Below, piece by piece: positions 10,002-20,505 of a stretch of DNA of 64,000 nucleotides. How positions within the stretch are numbered: position 1 is the stretch's first letter; every line of letters starts with the position of its first letter. The position numbers and the translations under genes are program-made. The notes under the pieces are model-generated. The model was not told the origin of the DNA. It made no database searches and worked only from the letters and a program-made list of their open reading frames with translations. Source of the stretch: Strigamia acuminata (lineage: Eukaryota > Arthropoda > Chilopoda > Geophilomorpha > Linotaeniidae); contig OX442314.1 of assembly GCA_949358305.1 (NCBI GenBank), positions 31,543,118-31,607,117 of the forward strand, read 5' to 3'.

Positions 10002-10749
10002 TTTGCAAATATTTATTTTGACGCTTAGGAAAAACACAAAAAGTTTAATTTGTACAGATCACTTTCTAGGGCCCTAATATTGACTTAGGGCCTCTAATAT
10101 TGACTTAAGGCCCCTAAAATCCACATAGGGCCCCTGATTCACACTCAAAACACAATAATAATAATTACATTCGAATGTTTCCGGTTAAATGTGGGTCAGA
10201 AAAATGTTGGCCAGCCATATACAGGATGGAAGAAAAGTCTGATTCTCTACTAAATATTTCTGAAAGTGATGACAATTCATCTAATCTAATGATGGCAAAG
10301 TATTAAAGTTGGGTGGGGCAATCTTTTGGTGACCCAAAATGTGACCTTGGGATGTTCCTTCAAGGTCATTGAAACATTATCTTGGAAACTATTAGAGATA
10401 TAGACAGAAATTTCCAATTGCAAACTTGTAGAGCAACATTTATTTAGTCTAAAAAGGACTATTCCTCAAATCTTTTGTACTAAAACTTTTTAAGAAAATT
10501 GCAATTTTCTAAAGTCAAAGGAAAAATGCCTCAAATTGAAAAAGCAATGACGGCTGATGCACACCACAACTATGAAGGAGGCAAATTTAACTGCGAAAAC
10601 GCAGGACGAGTACTTAGGTGTGATGAAAAGACCAATATCTGCAGATGCTTATAGCGAATGAGGAAAGGGCTAAAAGTCTCCAAACCTCGGGCTCTGCCCC
10701 ATGGACAGACCCGAGACGAACTGGGGCACCACCAGAAAAATAAACATTT
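10002..10749. other. No gene recognised
   Basis: Contains three short imperfect copies of 'agggcccctaatattgactt' near 10070-10135. Otherwise there is no recognised feature. Confidence 0.4.
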
Positions 10750-10890
10750 TAGCAATATTGCAAATAAACAATGTAAACATACCGGAATGTTAAATAAAAA
10801 ACATTGATTAGGAACTTGGTGTTTTAAAATGGATTTGTTTACTTTGTGGCTTTGTGTTTCACGGAGTTCGAGCCGTTTGGTTTTTATCTT
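10750..10890 (+). repeat. Dispersed repeat, copy 2 of 2
   Basis: Matches 1086-1230 at about 85 percent by eye, including the ATG-started MDLFTLWLCVSRSS block. Confidence 0.6.
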
Positions 10891-11008
10891 CGACTTTTAC
10901 AAAATCATGCAAAATCTCGCGCGATCTCATTCTGATACATCTGAAGAAATCCACAAAAGTACTGCTGAAAAAATTCAAAATCTATCACAATCTGAAATTC
11001 AGGAATGA
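10829..11008 (+). CDS. Small ORF starting in the dispersed repeat (hypothetical)
   Basis: 59 codons from ATG at 10829. The N-terminal part MDLFTLWLCVSRSSSRLVFI is hydrophobic and is conserved as a frame in the other repeat copy. The C-terminal half is polar (SDTSEEIHKSTAEKIQNLSQ) and unique to this copy. No family recognised. It may be a repeat-derived frame rather than a gene. Confidence 0.3.
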   Translation: MDLFTLWLCVSRSSSRLVFIFDFYKIMQNLARSHSDTSEEIHKSTAEKIQNLSQSEIQE

Positions 11009-11200
11009 CTAGTGCAATCAAACCAGGCGAAACTAGAATTTAAATTTTTATTTAATTTGGCACAAACAGGAAATATACAAAGAAACACGCGAAACATTTG
11101 GCCACGTCTCAAATTCCGGTTCTCGATTCCACCATACATTATTTCAATCGTAAAAACCGACGGAATGGACCGTCCGACGAACCTCGCAGCCATTTTTGCA

Positions 11201-11520
11201 TTTAAATGTCGATTTTTGGTCTAAAATGTCGATTTTTGGTCTAAAATGTCGATTTTTGGTCTAAATTGTCGATTTTTGGTCTAAAATGTCGATTTTTGGT
11301 CTAAAATGTCGATTTTTGGTCTAGAATGTCGATTTTTGGTCTAAAATGTCGATTTTTGGTCTAAAATGTCGAATTTTGGTCTAAAATGTCAAATTTTGGT
11401 CTAAAATGTCGAATTTTGGTCTAAAATGTCGAATTTTGGCCTAAAATGTCGAATTTTGGTCTAAAATGGCGAATTTTAGCCTAAAATGTCGATTTTTAAT
11501 CTAAAATACTAATTCTTTGT
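11201..11520. repeat. 20-bp minisatellite, 16 units
   Basis: Head-to-tail copies of 'ctaaaatgtcgatttttggt'. The first units are nearly identical, the middle ones change to 'gaattttggt', and the last three are degenerate. It ends about 150 bp before the leucine-rich exon. Confidence 0.95.
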
Positions 11521-11665
11521 TCAAAAACGTCGTTATTCGGTCTAGAAAGAGTTTTTTTTTAATCTAAAAACTACGATTTTTTTGGTCTAAAATTTTGATT
11601 TTAGTTTTTTTAAATTAATTAATTAATAAATTAATTTCTTTTTCTTCCACTCTTTGAAATTGAGC

Positions 11666-12181
11666 CTAAAAACTTTAGATCTTTTTCCATGTCTGGAGCA
11701 TTGTTCGATCTGCATCTGCAAGGAATTTAGTTCATCTCAAACCGTACAGTTTCTCCTAACATCATTTGCACACCTGCAAGAATTTAATCTCGTGACAAAG
11801 TGCGAGAAAACCTGCAACGACGACACTTTGCGCTTAGCCGCTAAACACTGCCCGCATTTGAAGAGACTGTTGGTGCATAATGCCCGTCGTGTGACGCATC
11901 AAGGAATAGAATATCTCTGCTCGCCGCAATCCGTAACAAACAAGTTGGAGCGTCTGAAACTTGGTTGCACAGGCGTGACAGCAAAAGGAGTAGAAAAAGC
12001 CTTGAACAACCTACCTCGTCTCGAATACATACGATGCAGCAATGACTTCGACCCTCTCCATCTCATTAAATCCCTGTCGGACCAACAACCGATGTTCCTT
12101 AAGCTGAAAAGAATAACAATAACCTTGACAGAAGAGAAGAAGTACAGCTGTAAGAATTTGGTGAACAAAGTGTTGGCTTAA
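11666..12181 (+). CDS. Leucine-rich-repeat (AMN1/FBXL-like) exon, partial
   Basis: An open frame of about 170 residues has no ATG at its beginning, so it is probably a 3' exon; 'gaaattgag' at about 11656-11665 could be its acceptor. It shows RNI-type leucine-rich repeats as in F-box FBXL proteins: HLQEFNLVTKCEKTCNDDTL, then LAAKHCPHLKRLLVHNARR, then LERLKLGCTGVTAKGVEKAL. Proteins of this kind usually bind substrates of SCF ubiquitin ligases. No F-box is seen upstream. The frame ends at a TAA at 12179-12181. It may be the tail of a host gene or an orphan fragment. Confidence 0.5.
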   Translation, partial: LKTLDLFPCLEHCSICICKEFSSSQTVQFLLTSFAHLQEFNLVTKCEKTCNDDTLRLAAKHCPHLKRLLVHNARRVTHQGIEYLCSPQSVTNKLERLKLGCTGVTAKGVEKALNNLPRLEYIRCSNDFDPLHLIKSLSDQQPMFLKLKRITITLTEEKKYSCKNLVNKVLA

Positions 12182-12615
12182 AATGAAGTTATAAGAGCTC
12201 AAAATTTATTTTTTTTAAGCTAAAAGTGAGTCATTTGGCCAAAATGTTTCATTGTTTTTGGCTGAAGTTAAGTTTTTTTGGCCTAATTATTTTTATTTTT
12301 GATTAAAATTATTTATTTTTGCTTAAAATAAACTACAAGACCGTAAATATAATTTTCGATTTTATATTTTATTTTCAAATTGCCGGGCATTTCTCTTCCA
12401 TGCGACAGATACGCCATCGGGTGGACTCAACTGTCACTATGTTAGATTTAATTAATAGTGTTTTCTCTCTGCCTTATTCATTCTTGATCATAATCTAGGG
12501 ATGTTTTCAGGAAAACTAAAATCTGTGCCGATCTCTTTTTAAATGATTCTGAATTTTAAATTCTTTGACTCGGAACAAGAGAAAAGACACTAATGATTTG
12601 TTCTACTTTTACCGG

Positions 12616-12780
12616 ATATCGTGTTTTTGCGCCTGTGAACCCCGTATATCGTGTTTTTGCGCCTGTGAACCCCGTATATCGTGTTTTTGCGCCTGTGAAC
12701 CCCGTATATCGTGTTTTTGCGCCTGTGAACCCTGTACATCGTGTTTTTTCGCCTGTGAACCCCGTATTGATCGTTCTCAC
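12616..12780. repeat. 30-bp tandem array, about 5.5 units
   Basis: The unit contains 'gtgtttttgcgcctgtgaac' and then 'cccgtatatc'. Units are nearly identical. Copy 2 of the element at 52030-52075 has only one unit, so the array expanded in copy 1 or contracted in copy 2. Confidence 0.95.
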
Positions 12781-13304
12781 ACGAAGGCGTCGGCTGGTCG
12801 GTTGGTGAGTGTGCTTCGTCGTTGCTGATCATAGTTTATTTCGGTAAATTTTAGTCCTCAGATGGGTAATTTTTCAACGTAATGTTCCAAAGTAAGTTTG
12901 TTTAGCATTGCGTTTGGTTTATTTCGCTACTTTATTCGAATTTCTCAACTTGTTTTTGTTAAACATTTCATTCCATCCGTGCGTCATATTTCAAGGGAGT
13001 GGTTACTTTTTATGTTTTTGTTTATATTTATTTTTTTACTTATTATTTATATTTTAATTTTTTAATTTTATATACATGCATTGATTGGTAATAGAATTGC
13101 CGGACGAAATGTGTTGGATTGTTCGAACTAAGTCCATGGTAAATAGTGAATTAGGGGGTGTAAAATCCAACTCTCAACCTCCACGCGGTCACCCCTGGAG
13201 AAACTGACGACTTGAACTAGTCTCAGTGGAACCAAAAGAGAGCTCTGGTCTCCAAATGCAGTTTGTCCTGCTTTCAATTTAAAAAAAAAATATATCTTGT
13301 GGTT

Positions 13305-13550
13305 GATATATTTGTATTGTAAGCCCGCATTCCTCACAACTGACGTGGCATTTACATTTATTTGTATTGTAAGCCTGCAAATCCTACAAAATTGTGGCAT
13401 TTACATTTATTTGTATTGTAAGCCTGCAAATCCTACAAGATTGTGGCATTTACATTTATTTGTATTGTAAGCCTGCAATCCGACAAGATTGTGGCATTTA
13501 CATTTATTTGTATTGTAAGCCTGCAATCCTACATGTGGCATTTACATGAT
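13305..13550. repeat. 49-bp tandem array, about 5 units
   Basis: The unit includes 'gtggcatttacatttatttg' and then 'tattgtaagcctgcaa'. The last unit is shorter. The same array has about eight units in copy 2. Confidence 0.9.
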
Positions 13551-13564
13551 TTTATACCACATTT

Positions 13565-13870
13565 TTACATGAATGTGGCATCGACTTTATCCGATATTTT
13601 CTTCAGAAGATTCCTGAAATATTTGTGCAGGTGCTGTTGGTGGTGGTTCTTGATTCCATTTGTGTGAAATAACAAAAATAACAAGCAGCTGGTATTTATC
13701 AATTTTCGTACTACAAACCCACTAAGGAAATAAACAATACTGTCTTTTGTTTCATCAAATACATTAACATAATCGTGATCATGGTCATTAGCTAATAACT
13801 GATAAGGATTTAAAAGTGCATTTTCCACCACTTGTTTGTGCACATTTTGGATATCCTCTCTTCTTTCCAT
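13565..13870 (-). pseudogene. Transposase C-terminal fragment, possibly P/THAP9-like
   Basis: The minus-strand frame reads MERREDIQNVHKQVV and then FDETKDSIVYFLSGFVVRKL. A block of this kind (…YxxGFVxRKL) occurs near the C-terminus of several animal transposases, including P-element/THAP9 relatives. After the RKL motif the frame becomes low complexity, suggesting an exon end. No catalytic block is seen nearby, so the family is uncertain. Confidence 0.35.
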
Positions 13871-13997
13871 CTTTCTGCAGCATATCTAGGTGTTATTGTG
13901 TCAAAACAAATAATTCAAAGGAGACTAAACAAATGTGATCATTTTGTTATAAAAAAAATGACGACATCGTACAAACTAGACATAATTTAACTAAACA

Positions 13998-14243
13998 CTA
14001 CACATTCATCCACTGTTCTGCACCACCCTCCTCCGTATTCATCACTGGGACACGCAGATTGTGTGATGTTGGATCCACAAAGGGTGGCCGCTTGTGATTA
14101 ACTATGGCAGAATAGAAAGGCATACCGACCATGTCACCCATAGAATTTATTGACCTGTGTGTGATGGTTTGGTTGCCCTGTGGCAGCACATATTCAAACA
14201 AAACATCAAGTTTTTCACAAAATTCGTTCAAAAAAATTGGCAA
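13998..14243 (-). CDS. Unrecognised exon, probably part of the same element
   Basis: An acceptor 'tttctag' at 14244 opens a frame LPIFLNEFCEKLDVLFEYVL, then ending GGAEQWMNV. Coding-like composition, no family recognised. Same strand as, and 128 bp upstream of, the transposase-like fragment, so it may be an earlier exon of that gene. Confidence 0.3.
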   Translation of the reverse strand: MPIFLNEFCEKLDVLFEYVLPQGNQTITHRSINSMGDMVGMPFYSAIVNHKRPPFVDPTSHNLRVPVMNTEEGGAEQWMNV

Positions 14244-15264
14244 CTAGAAAGATACAAAACTTCATTTAAGCTTCTATCCACTCACGACTTAAATATTTTT
14301 TGAAAATTTTACAGTGCAATATCGGAAAAAGAGAAAATGAATTTGAAAATGAATTTGCTTCTCTTGCAAATTTTAACGAACTAGCAAACCAAACCGCTGT
14401 GTTGTTCGCTGTGATCTCGATTACGAATGTTACATCGCATTTTTGTCCAACTCAGTCCTCCTTTTCTTATTTGTGAGTAGGCACAACGTGCTGCGAGCAC
14501 GCAACATGCAACATGAAAAAGTCGCTCGAGAATGGAAAATTATCTAAAACGGAAGAAGGAAACATTTTTAATTTAATTCATTACGTTCAAGAATTAGCTG
14601 GGTCACTTGTACGACTTCACGAGGTTGACAGGTAATGAATCGTTTCGGTGGGGGATGTCTCTACAGTTCCTGAAAATATATGGCATTTGTTTTAATTGGA
14701 TTCATTTATTTCTTGATTTTAAATGAAAGCACTTATCTAATTTTATCTCCGGTATGCAATCGTCTCGTGGTCTGCTCATTTGGACGAGTAGTTCTAATTG
14801 TCCAGTGTTAATAAGAAACAAGTCTGAGAGATGACTTTATTTATTAATTTAGTTTTACAGAGTGTAATTTAATATCGTGGACTGATTTCGATAACATTTT
14901 CAGAAACACATTCATATATATGAAAAATGATCATCATTGCACACACAGAGGTGGTTGTGTAAAATGATAATTTTTATATCTTACTATCGTGGCTCTCTGG
15001 TTTTGTTTTGGTTTTCTACCCACGTTATCATTGGAAGTTTTATTATCACTTGACTAGTTTCTCTTCCATTTCCCATTTTTGTTTTTTTTCTAATGTTTAT
15101 GTGACGCAAATTGGGCAAAACTAACCACGTTGTAGCATTTTTAGACCTGAATCGCAAACAAAACGAACATTGTTTTATCACATACCAGTGCTGCTTAATG
15201 GCCATTGGTTCCTGATTTAGACTTTGATATAACGATCTTGGCTATTCAAAGCAAAAACCTCCTA

Positions 15265-15503
15265 CTAAACCCCACACTCCTGGTAAATGAGTGCCACTGC
15301 CATTTCTTCTTTCCATCTAAAATAGGCCTTTTTAGGAAATTTTACTATTATTGCTGCTAAGCGATCATGATAAAAATTACAAATCCATTTTTCTTGACTT
15401 TGTGGTCTCTTCCCATTCTGTATCTCACGGAGGAGAGACGACAGACTAATCCAAATTTTTTCCTCCTGACCCACTTTATCCTTACTTGAAGGATATATCA
15501 TAG
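15265..15503 (-). CDS. Unrecognised exon downstream of the BEN exon
   Basis: A frame open from an acceptor-like 'ctcacagtacag' at 15504 contains KIWISLSSLLREIQNGKRPQ, then KFPKKAYFRWKEEMAVALIY, ending at a TAG at 15265. It follows the BEN exon by about 95 bp on the same strand and could be the last exon of that gene. Part of its sequence is shared with repeat copy 2 (53460-53500). Confidence 0.35.
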
Positions 15504-15597
15504 CTGTACTGTGAGCTTATAATCTATGAACTGAAAACCCAAATATGTATGAACAATTTTTTTTAGTAACACTTATAATTGGAATATTCAATATTAC

Positions 15598-16474
15598 CAA
15601 TCAAAGCAATGAGCTTTTCAGAGTCTAGTGCGGGCAAAACTTGTTTATCCTTGTTTGCCTTGCTCTCTCTGCGATTGAGTGAACATATGGCCAACTTATT
15701 AGGGGTAAACACCGATCTTGCTAATTCTCTAGCAAAGATTGATGGAGAGTTGCTAAATGATTTCTCATGTTCAAGTTGCAATTTACCTATCATGACACCA
15801 TTCCCAATATCAACCTGAAATAAAAAGAAATGTAGCTAGATAATTGTATAAGTTGATTTACAACCCCTGGCAAATAAAAGCTAAATAAAAGGAAACATAT
15901 ATTCGTCAACGTAAGTTGGTTTTTAACCCCAATCAAAACTAGTTAGATGAAATATAAAAATATAACAGGTGGGAATGTTAAACACTCATCCTGGGCTCAA
16001 GTGATTTGTGCTCGGTGTTTGAGTTCTAAGTTGTGAGTTCCAGTTGGGACTCGGTTGATGAGCAGTTCGTCTTCCCAAGCGTTAAGGCTCATGAAACATT
16101 CTCAATGAAGCAAAGAGAAGTGACGATGATGAGTGTATAGCGGCCACTTCTTGATAATAGTACCTTCATCACCACTTGGGCGATTGAGTTTTCTTTTTTC
16201 CCTATTGTATTTGTCCCTTATTGATTTCCATTGGTCTTTACAGCTTTTTGCTATACAAAAGAAATAAAAATAGTAAATAGAATTCATCTCATGTTTATTT
16301 ATGTTGACTTATCTTACCATCTTGGTGTAATCTGTCTGAAATTGCAGTCCACACATTCTCTCGTAATATTTTATCCCTATACTGTCGCAGACTAATGTCA
16401 TAGAGACATTTACTTTCTTCAACTAATTGAACAAGAGAGAATTCTGTCTCACTTGTCCAACGTGGTGCTACCAT
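15598..16474 (-). CDS. MADF and BEN domain protein, multi-exon
   Basis: Exon 1 (16474-16318) begins MVAPRWTSETEFSLVQLVEE, continues CLYDISLRQYRDKILRE and ends with a GTAAGA donor. Exon 2 (16250 down to about 16102, or to an internal GTACT donor) has CKDQWKSIRDKYNREKRKL. Together they make a full MADF domain, a Myb/SANT-like DNA-binding fold. Exon 3 (15814-15598), bounded by 'tttcag' and GTAATA, encodes a BEN domain: VDIGNGVMIGKLQLEH, then SPSIFARELARSVFTPNKLA, then LDSEKLIALI. BEN domains bind DNA and act in chromatin repression. The intron between exons 1 and 2 is 67 bp. Joining exons 2 and 3 is inference: read-through would end exon 2 at a stop at 16102. It could be a transposon accessory gene or a host gene. 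Confidence 0.6.
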
Positions 16475-17286
16475 TTTGAATTAATTGTGAAGTTGGTGAC
16501 GACGGGTGCGAAGTGTTGCCACACGCCGCTTCTCGGACCACCAGCCGCTCAACCTCTTCTCGACGCATACTTTGAGGGCTTTCTGTCGCGCGCTCCTCCG
16601 TAAAAAAATAAGGCAGCTTCTCAACTAGGCTTGAAAAAGGGCCTCGCATCAGCTGATACGCGTTGTAGGCACCGAGGTATAAACTTGGCTGGACGGAGTA
16701 GGCATTACTAACCCGATTTTTCTACAGTCAAGGGAAAGTGAACTTTTTGAAGTCGCATAACCGCCTCGTCGCAGGCATCACAACGCATTGGAACGCATGG
16801 ATGCATCCCAACATCGGCCAATACTTATTGTTGAGCATCTTTGATCAGCTGAATGCGTTTGGAATGGTCTTCAAATGCATTAGCTGGATTCATGATGGCC
16901 ACAATCTGGTCGTAAAGAAAGATGGAGATGGGACGAATGGCTTCGTGGACGCGTTTCCCCCAGTACGCTGTGGTGGTGGGTTCTTCTCTGTCCCATTTGG
17001 GAATGCTTATGCATTGAGGAATCGAGATTGCTCCAATCGTCATGCGCGGACTTGGTAAGGTAAGGGGCTCAACGTCCGTTTGGCTGGTGCCTCGGAGACA
17101 GGGACATCGCCTTGGGAGACAGGGATAGCGTCTTGGAGACGGACAGCACTGGAGTCCGTTTTCGCGCTTTCCTCTTTGCATTCATCCACTGACGATCGAG
17201 TCAATCGTCACGTAAATCAACGTCTAACTGCTTGGCGGCGGCGGCATGCGCAGCTATCACCGTGGCAGTTTCGGGATTGCGTATGG
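16475..17286. other. No gene recognised
   Basis: Long frames exist on both strands but none shows a known domain. The most protein-like is on the minus strand around 16830-17000 (KWDREEPTTTAYWGKRVHEA), unidentified. Confidence 0.35.
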
Positions 17287-17544
17287 CTAGCTCAGCCGGG
17301 TGTTCCAAATGGGATCCATGAATTTATGACACTTGGTGCAAGTTTCCCATCGCTTTTTGCCTTCAGCAACTGGAATGTCCGATGGGAGACAGGTGTTTGA
17401 AGTTTGGTCTGGTGCTACTATACTTGTAGAGTGTTCTTGTACAGTTTCCATTGGTTGTATTGACTCTATTTCATCACAAGCTGTGCCATTGATCATGGGT
17501 TCTAGGATGTCACTTGCTGACAGCCCTTCTGCTATATAAATCAA
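17287..17544 (-). CDS. Unrecognised exon-like frame
   Basis: After an acceptor 'tttatatag' at 17533 the minus strand reads EGLSASDILEPMINGTACDE and ends with a CxxC segment (KRWETCTKCHKFMDPIWNT). The neighbouring BEL/Pao RT block ends at a GTAAAT donor-like site at about 17682, so the two could be spliced, but this is inference. Family unknown. Confidence 0.25.
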   Translation of the reverse strand: MIYIAEGLSASDILEPMINGTACDEIESIQPMETVQEHSTSIVAPDQTSNTCLPSDIPVAEGKKRWETCTKCHKFMDPIWNTRLS

Positions 17545-17667
17545 AACATATGTTTATTACATTTCTATAAATTAATGTTTAATTATAAATATTTTAAATG
17601 AAATTTAAAAAAAATCAATTTATTCAAATTTCTTGTATTTAATTTAAAATTAATGTCTTATTGTTTC

Positions 17668-18580
17668 TTAAAAGTATTTACCTGAGTCAAAACCAGAATT
17701 ACTTGCTATGCTGAGTGGTCGGGCAGATATTAATTCATCCATTCGGTCGTTCCAAGCATCTTCTAGTTCTTCTGGCAGTTGCTCATCCCATGGCAGATTT
17801 CGCAGCCATAATGATTGAAAAAATATTCTTGCTGTGATCGTGAAGGGACTTGCAAATCCAAGTGGATCAAATATTTGTGCGGTAATTTTTATCACTTCTC
17901 TTTTAGTGACTTGTTTGGTTTTTTGGTTTGTTGTGTTTTCCACATCCAATCCTAAGGTGTCCATTTTGGGTTTTTATTTCAGACCAAGTATCTTTGTGTT
18001 GTCGTCATCGGTTAGCTGGGCGTCGGACGGGATTTCTCATCAAAATAATTTTCTCAAGTTGTCGGAATTTGATTGCCATTTGATGAGTTGCATTCCTTCG
18101 CTGTCCAATATCTGTCTTGATTGCTGAAAAACTTCAATTGCTTCCATTTCATTAATCAGTGATGTGATGAAGTCATCCATATAAATAAATTTATTCAAAA
18201 GTTCAAATGCTAATGGATACTCATGCTTGAATTTTTGGATGTGATGCTTTATGGTGGCGCTGAGCAAAAATGGGCTGGGCGCAGCTCTGAAAAGCACACG
18301 TGTTTGGCGCAATATATGAATCACTGCCTTGCCAATGCCATCCCAGTTGTCCTCAATCCACAGAAAGAGATTGGTATCTCTGTCCTTTGCTGCAATTTAG
18401 ATCATATGAAAAGCTTTCCTTATGTCGCTCCATAGTGGTCGGCTCCTTGGGGACAATCCCAAAGAAAACCGTGGAACATCTTTGGTCGGTGGCGTTGTGT
18501 TCGAGCAGATTGCTGGAGAATCTGAGTCGGGTCGCGCTGAACAGGTCTGCCCGGTTATGTCGTTCACTATCTTTGTGAGA
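17668..18580 (-). pseudogene. BEL/Pao retrotransposon reverse transcriptase remnant
   Basis: Minus-strand blocks, broken by stops and frameshifts, give a BEL/Pao RT. Around 18430-18340 lies a degraded palm start with SDIRKAFHM and an internal stop, then [16 protein letters not shown]. 18324-18040 holds [17 protein letters not shown] and the catalytic [11 protein letters not shown], then [15 protein letters not shown]. 17964-17668 holds the A17-type connection region with REVIKITAQIFDPLGFASPF and LPWDEQLPEELEDAWNDRM. The active-site YMDD is retained, but stops at about 17975 and 18400 prevent a full protein. Gag, integrase and LTRs are not identified. A Pro/Lys-rich frame at 18960-18775 might be a gag piece. 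Confidence 0.85.
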
Positions 18581-18599
18581 TTTTGATTCCCTCGGTGAA

Positions 18600-19156
18600 T
18601 AAATTGGATAGTTTGGTTACATATATCAGAAAAGGCGACTCAGTTGATAGTTGTTCGTGTGCGTGGGTTAACCTCTCGGACACTTACATCAGGCGCAAAA
18701 ATAGCCTCCTTCCAAATAGGTTCATCTTTTGCCAAGCTGGGGACCTTAAATTTTTCGTCAGCTGACAAGAATAAAGGTTATGCGAGCGTCGGTGACGCTT
18801 TTGGCTTGGCCGAAGCAGTACGTGGCTTTTGGGATGCAGGAAAAGGCATATGCGGTTGGGGGGAGAAAGCTCCCGGTTGTTGACCTTTACGGTTGGTCGG
18901 CTTAGGGTTGTTACGACGAAAATGTGAATTGAAGTTATTTCCCTGATAATTGACAACTTGTTGAAAGTGTTTCTTTCTTTTTTAAAATTTCTTGCGAAAA
19001 GTGAAAAGTGAAAAAGCGAAGTTGTGAACTTCTGTTCTCTAACAGTAATAAACCTGGGATCATAGCAGACAAGATTTCACCTAGTGAAATGAGATCCCAA
19101 CCGGACGACATAAGAACAAAAACATAAGTAAGAACGAAAACAGGTATTTTAGAACA
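18600..19156. other. No gene recognised with confidence
   Basis: The minus-strand frame 18960-18775 contains NNPKPTNRKGQQPGAFSPQP, a low-complexity basic stretch that could be retroelement gag, but there is no zinc knuckle. Confidence 0.25.
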
Positions 19157-19411
19157 CTACCTTTTGCTTAGTATTTTTGAGGCAGAACGCAGAATCAAGC
19201 CTTGGTGTGCCGCCAACGCAGCTGCTGCTGTTGTCCTTGATCTATCCTGATTCAAATTCCCAGGCGTAGAGGTAGAATTTACTTCTATTCTCTCCAGTTC
19301 TTTTTCAAATTCATCAACTTCTATCTGCGCCAGGAAGAGCGCATCAAAATATATCTTGGGGTCCCTCGTGTCCTTGACGGACACGCCTAAAATATATACA
19401 GTATTTAGCAT
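19157..19411 (-). CDS. Unrecognised short frame
   Basis: 84 codons, acidic and polar (IEVDEFEKELERIEVNSTST), ending RSASKILSKR. No domain recognised. It lies downstream of the Ulp1-linked fragment on the same strand and may be another exon of it. Confidence 0.2.
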   Translation of the reverse strand: MLNTVYILGVSVKDTRDPKIYFDALFLAQIEVDEFEKELERIEVNSTSTPGNLNQDRSRTTAAAALAAHQGLILRSASKILSKR

Positions 19412-19661
19412 TCATACAGGACAAATAAATAAATGAAATTTAGCTTACCTTCATAATAATTATTTAAAGGAGCATAATTGCTATATGCTATAACAAATTG
19501 ATTGGAAAGGTATTATTCAAAATGAAGATATAATAACTTTTACCAAGTAAAAAAAAATTATTCTTGCAATCTGGGCATTTATTGCGCTCCAAAACATCTG
19601 TTGAGGAAAGTGTTAAGGAATGTCTTATTCAAAGAGAAGTAATGTCAGTTATGTCAAAAAC

Positions 19662-19850
19662 CTAAGGTGTGCAGAAAATTATGACTTTCAAGTTCTCATT
19701 ATCCGAGGCATCTAGATAATGTGTCGAACTTTTATATACTACCGATGTGATGTTTCGGTCCTTCCTCTGTGTGGGTCCTTGTTGGTTAATGTAAAGTCTC
19801 TTTTTGGCCACAAAATGATTTGTTCTTAACTTGATCGAAAGCAAGCAACA
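19662..19850 (-). pseudogene. Fragment paralogous to the N-terminal part of the Ulp1-like gene
   Basis: The minus-strand frame contains LYINQQGPTQRKDRNITSVV, matching VFINQDGPTGREDRKLHI of the Ulp1-like gene at 35683-36411. The DNA also matches ('tgtgggtcc' then 'ttggttaatg'). The copy soon diverges and the protease domain is not found. The 12.4-kb LTR element sits immediately upstream, and sequence on its far side (32275-32300, 'acaatgacacacatgacat') matches the flank at 36516-36545, so the LTR element landed inside this paralogous region. Confidence 0.65.
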
Positions 19851-19910
19851 ACTGATACAAACATAATATTTAGATTTTAAAAGTAAACTAGCACAACAAA
19901 AGAACAATAC

Positions 19911-20503
19911 TGTGACCGCCAGGCCACCTAGGTGACCTACGGCACTGCCACACACCACCGTGCGGCCCCAAAGGTCAACCCCTACGCGGGTAGTTGACCT
20001 AGCCCGGGGAGGAGGGAGTGGAGTGGTGTGGTGAGGAGGGAGTGTTGTGAGAGAGTGGAGTGTGGGACACGGCCTGAGAAGGACGTGCCTGCAGCAGCTC
20101 CCCGAGAGGAGAAGGTGTTCATCTGGGAGGGACAAGAAGTGTCCCGGTTTGACTCTGTACTCCTCACCATTCACCACGATGATACTCAGTATGACGGCTC
20201 CCACCGTTATACAGCCTCCATAAGTGGACGCGTGGGTCGTAGGTAAGTACGACACGAATGTTAAGTCGAACCGACCACGCCACGCATTGGGTTCCCACCC
20301 AGTGTGTGGCGGGTCGGTTGCCGGTGCGGTGTGCCTTCGTGGCACCTCTGCAGCGGGTGACGGGTTTCCCCATACCCCTAGACAACGCAATAAAGGCCAA
20401 CCAACCAATATTGTGGGAAGTCTCCGTCATTTACGTGAAGTATGCGTCCCTACCAAGTGTTCTCAGTCCCCTGACTACACTGGAAGAGACCATAGCAGTC
20501 ACA
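19911..20503 (+). repeat. 5' LTR, 593 bp
   Basis: Starts TGTGACCGCC, ends CAGTCACA. AATAAA at 20389-20394 is the likely polyadenylation signal. Nearly identical to the 3' LTR. The open frames inside it are non-coding. Confidence 0.95.
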
Positions 20504-20505
20504 AT

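Larger units (their letters stand above)
12342..15320. mobile_element. Array-bearing repeat element, copy 1
   Basis: Its sequence recurs at 51763-53500. Shared parts, in order, are 'accgtaaatataattt', 'ttgccgggcatttct', 'gcgccatcgggtggactcaa' with variants, the 'gcgcctgtgaaccccgta' unit, a block around 'ttgccggacgaaatgtgttg', the 49-bp array, and the 14955-15320 block ('ctacccacgttatcattgga'). The stretch 13640-14955 is absent from copy 2. No terminal repeats were established. Transposase-like fragments lie inside. Confidence 0.65.

Noticed and set aside
11012-11224. Plus-strand 70-codon frame before the 20-bp array
   Set aside because: Runs into the minisatellite and has no recognisable feature.
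12565-12832. Long open frames on both strands across the 30-bp array
   Set aside because: The unit length is a multiple of three, so frames stay open by repetition; no start context or domain supports a gene.
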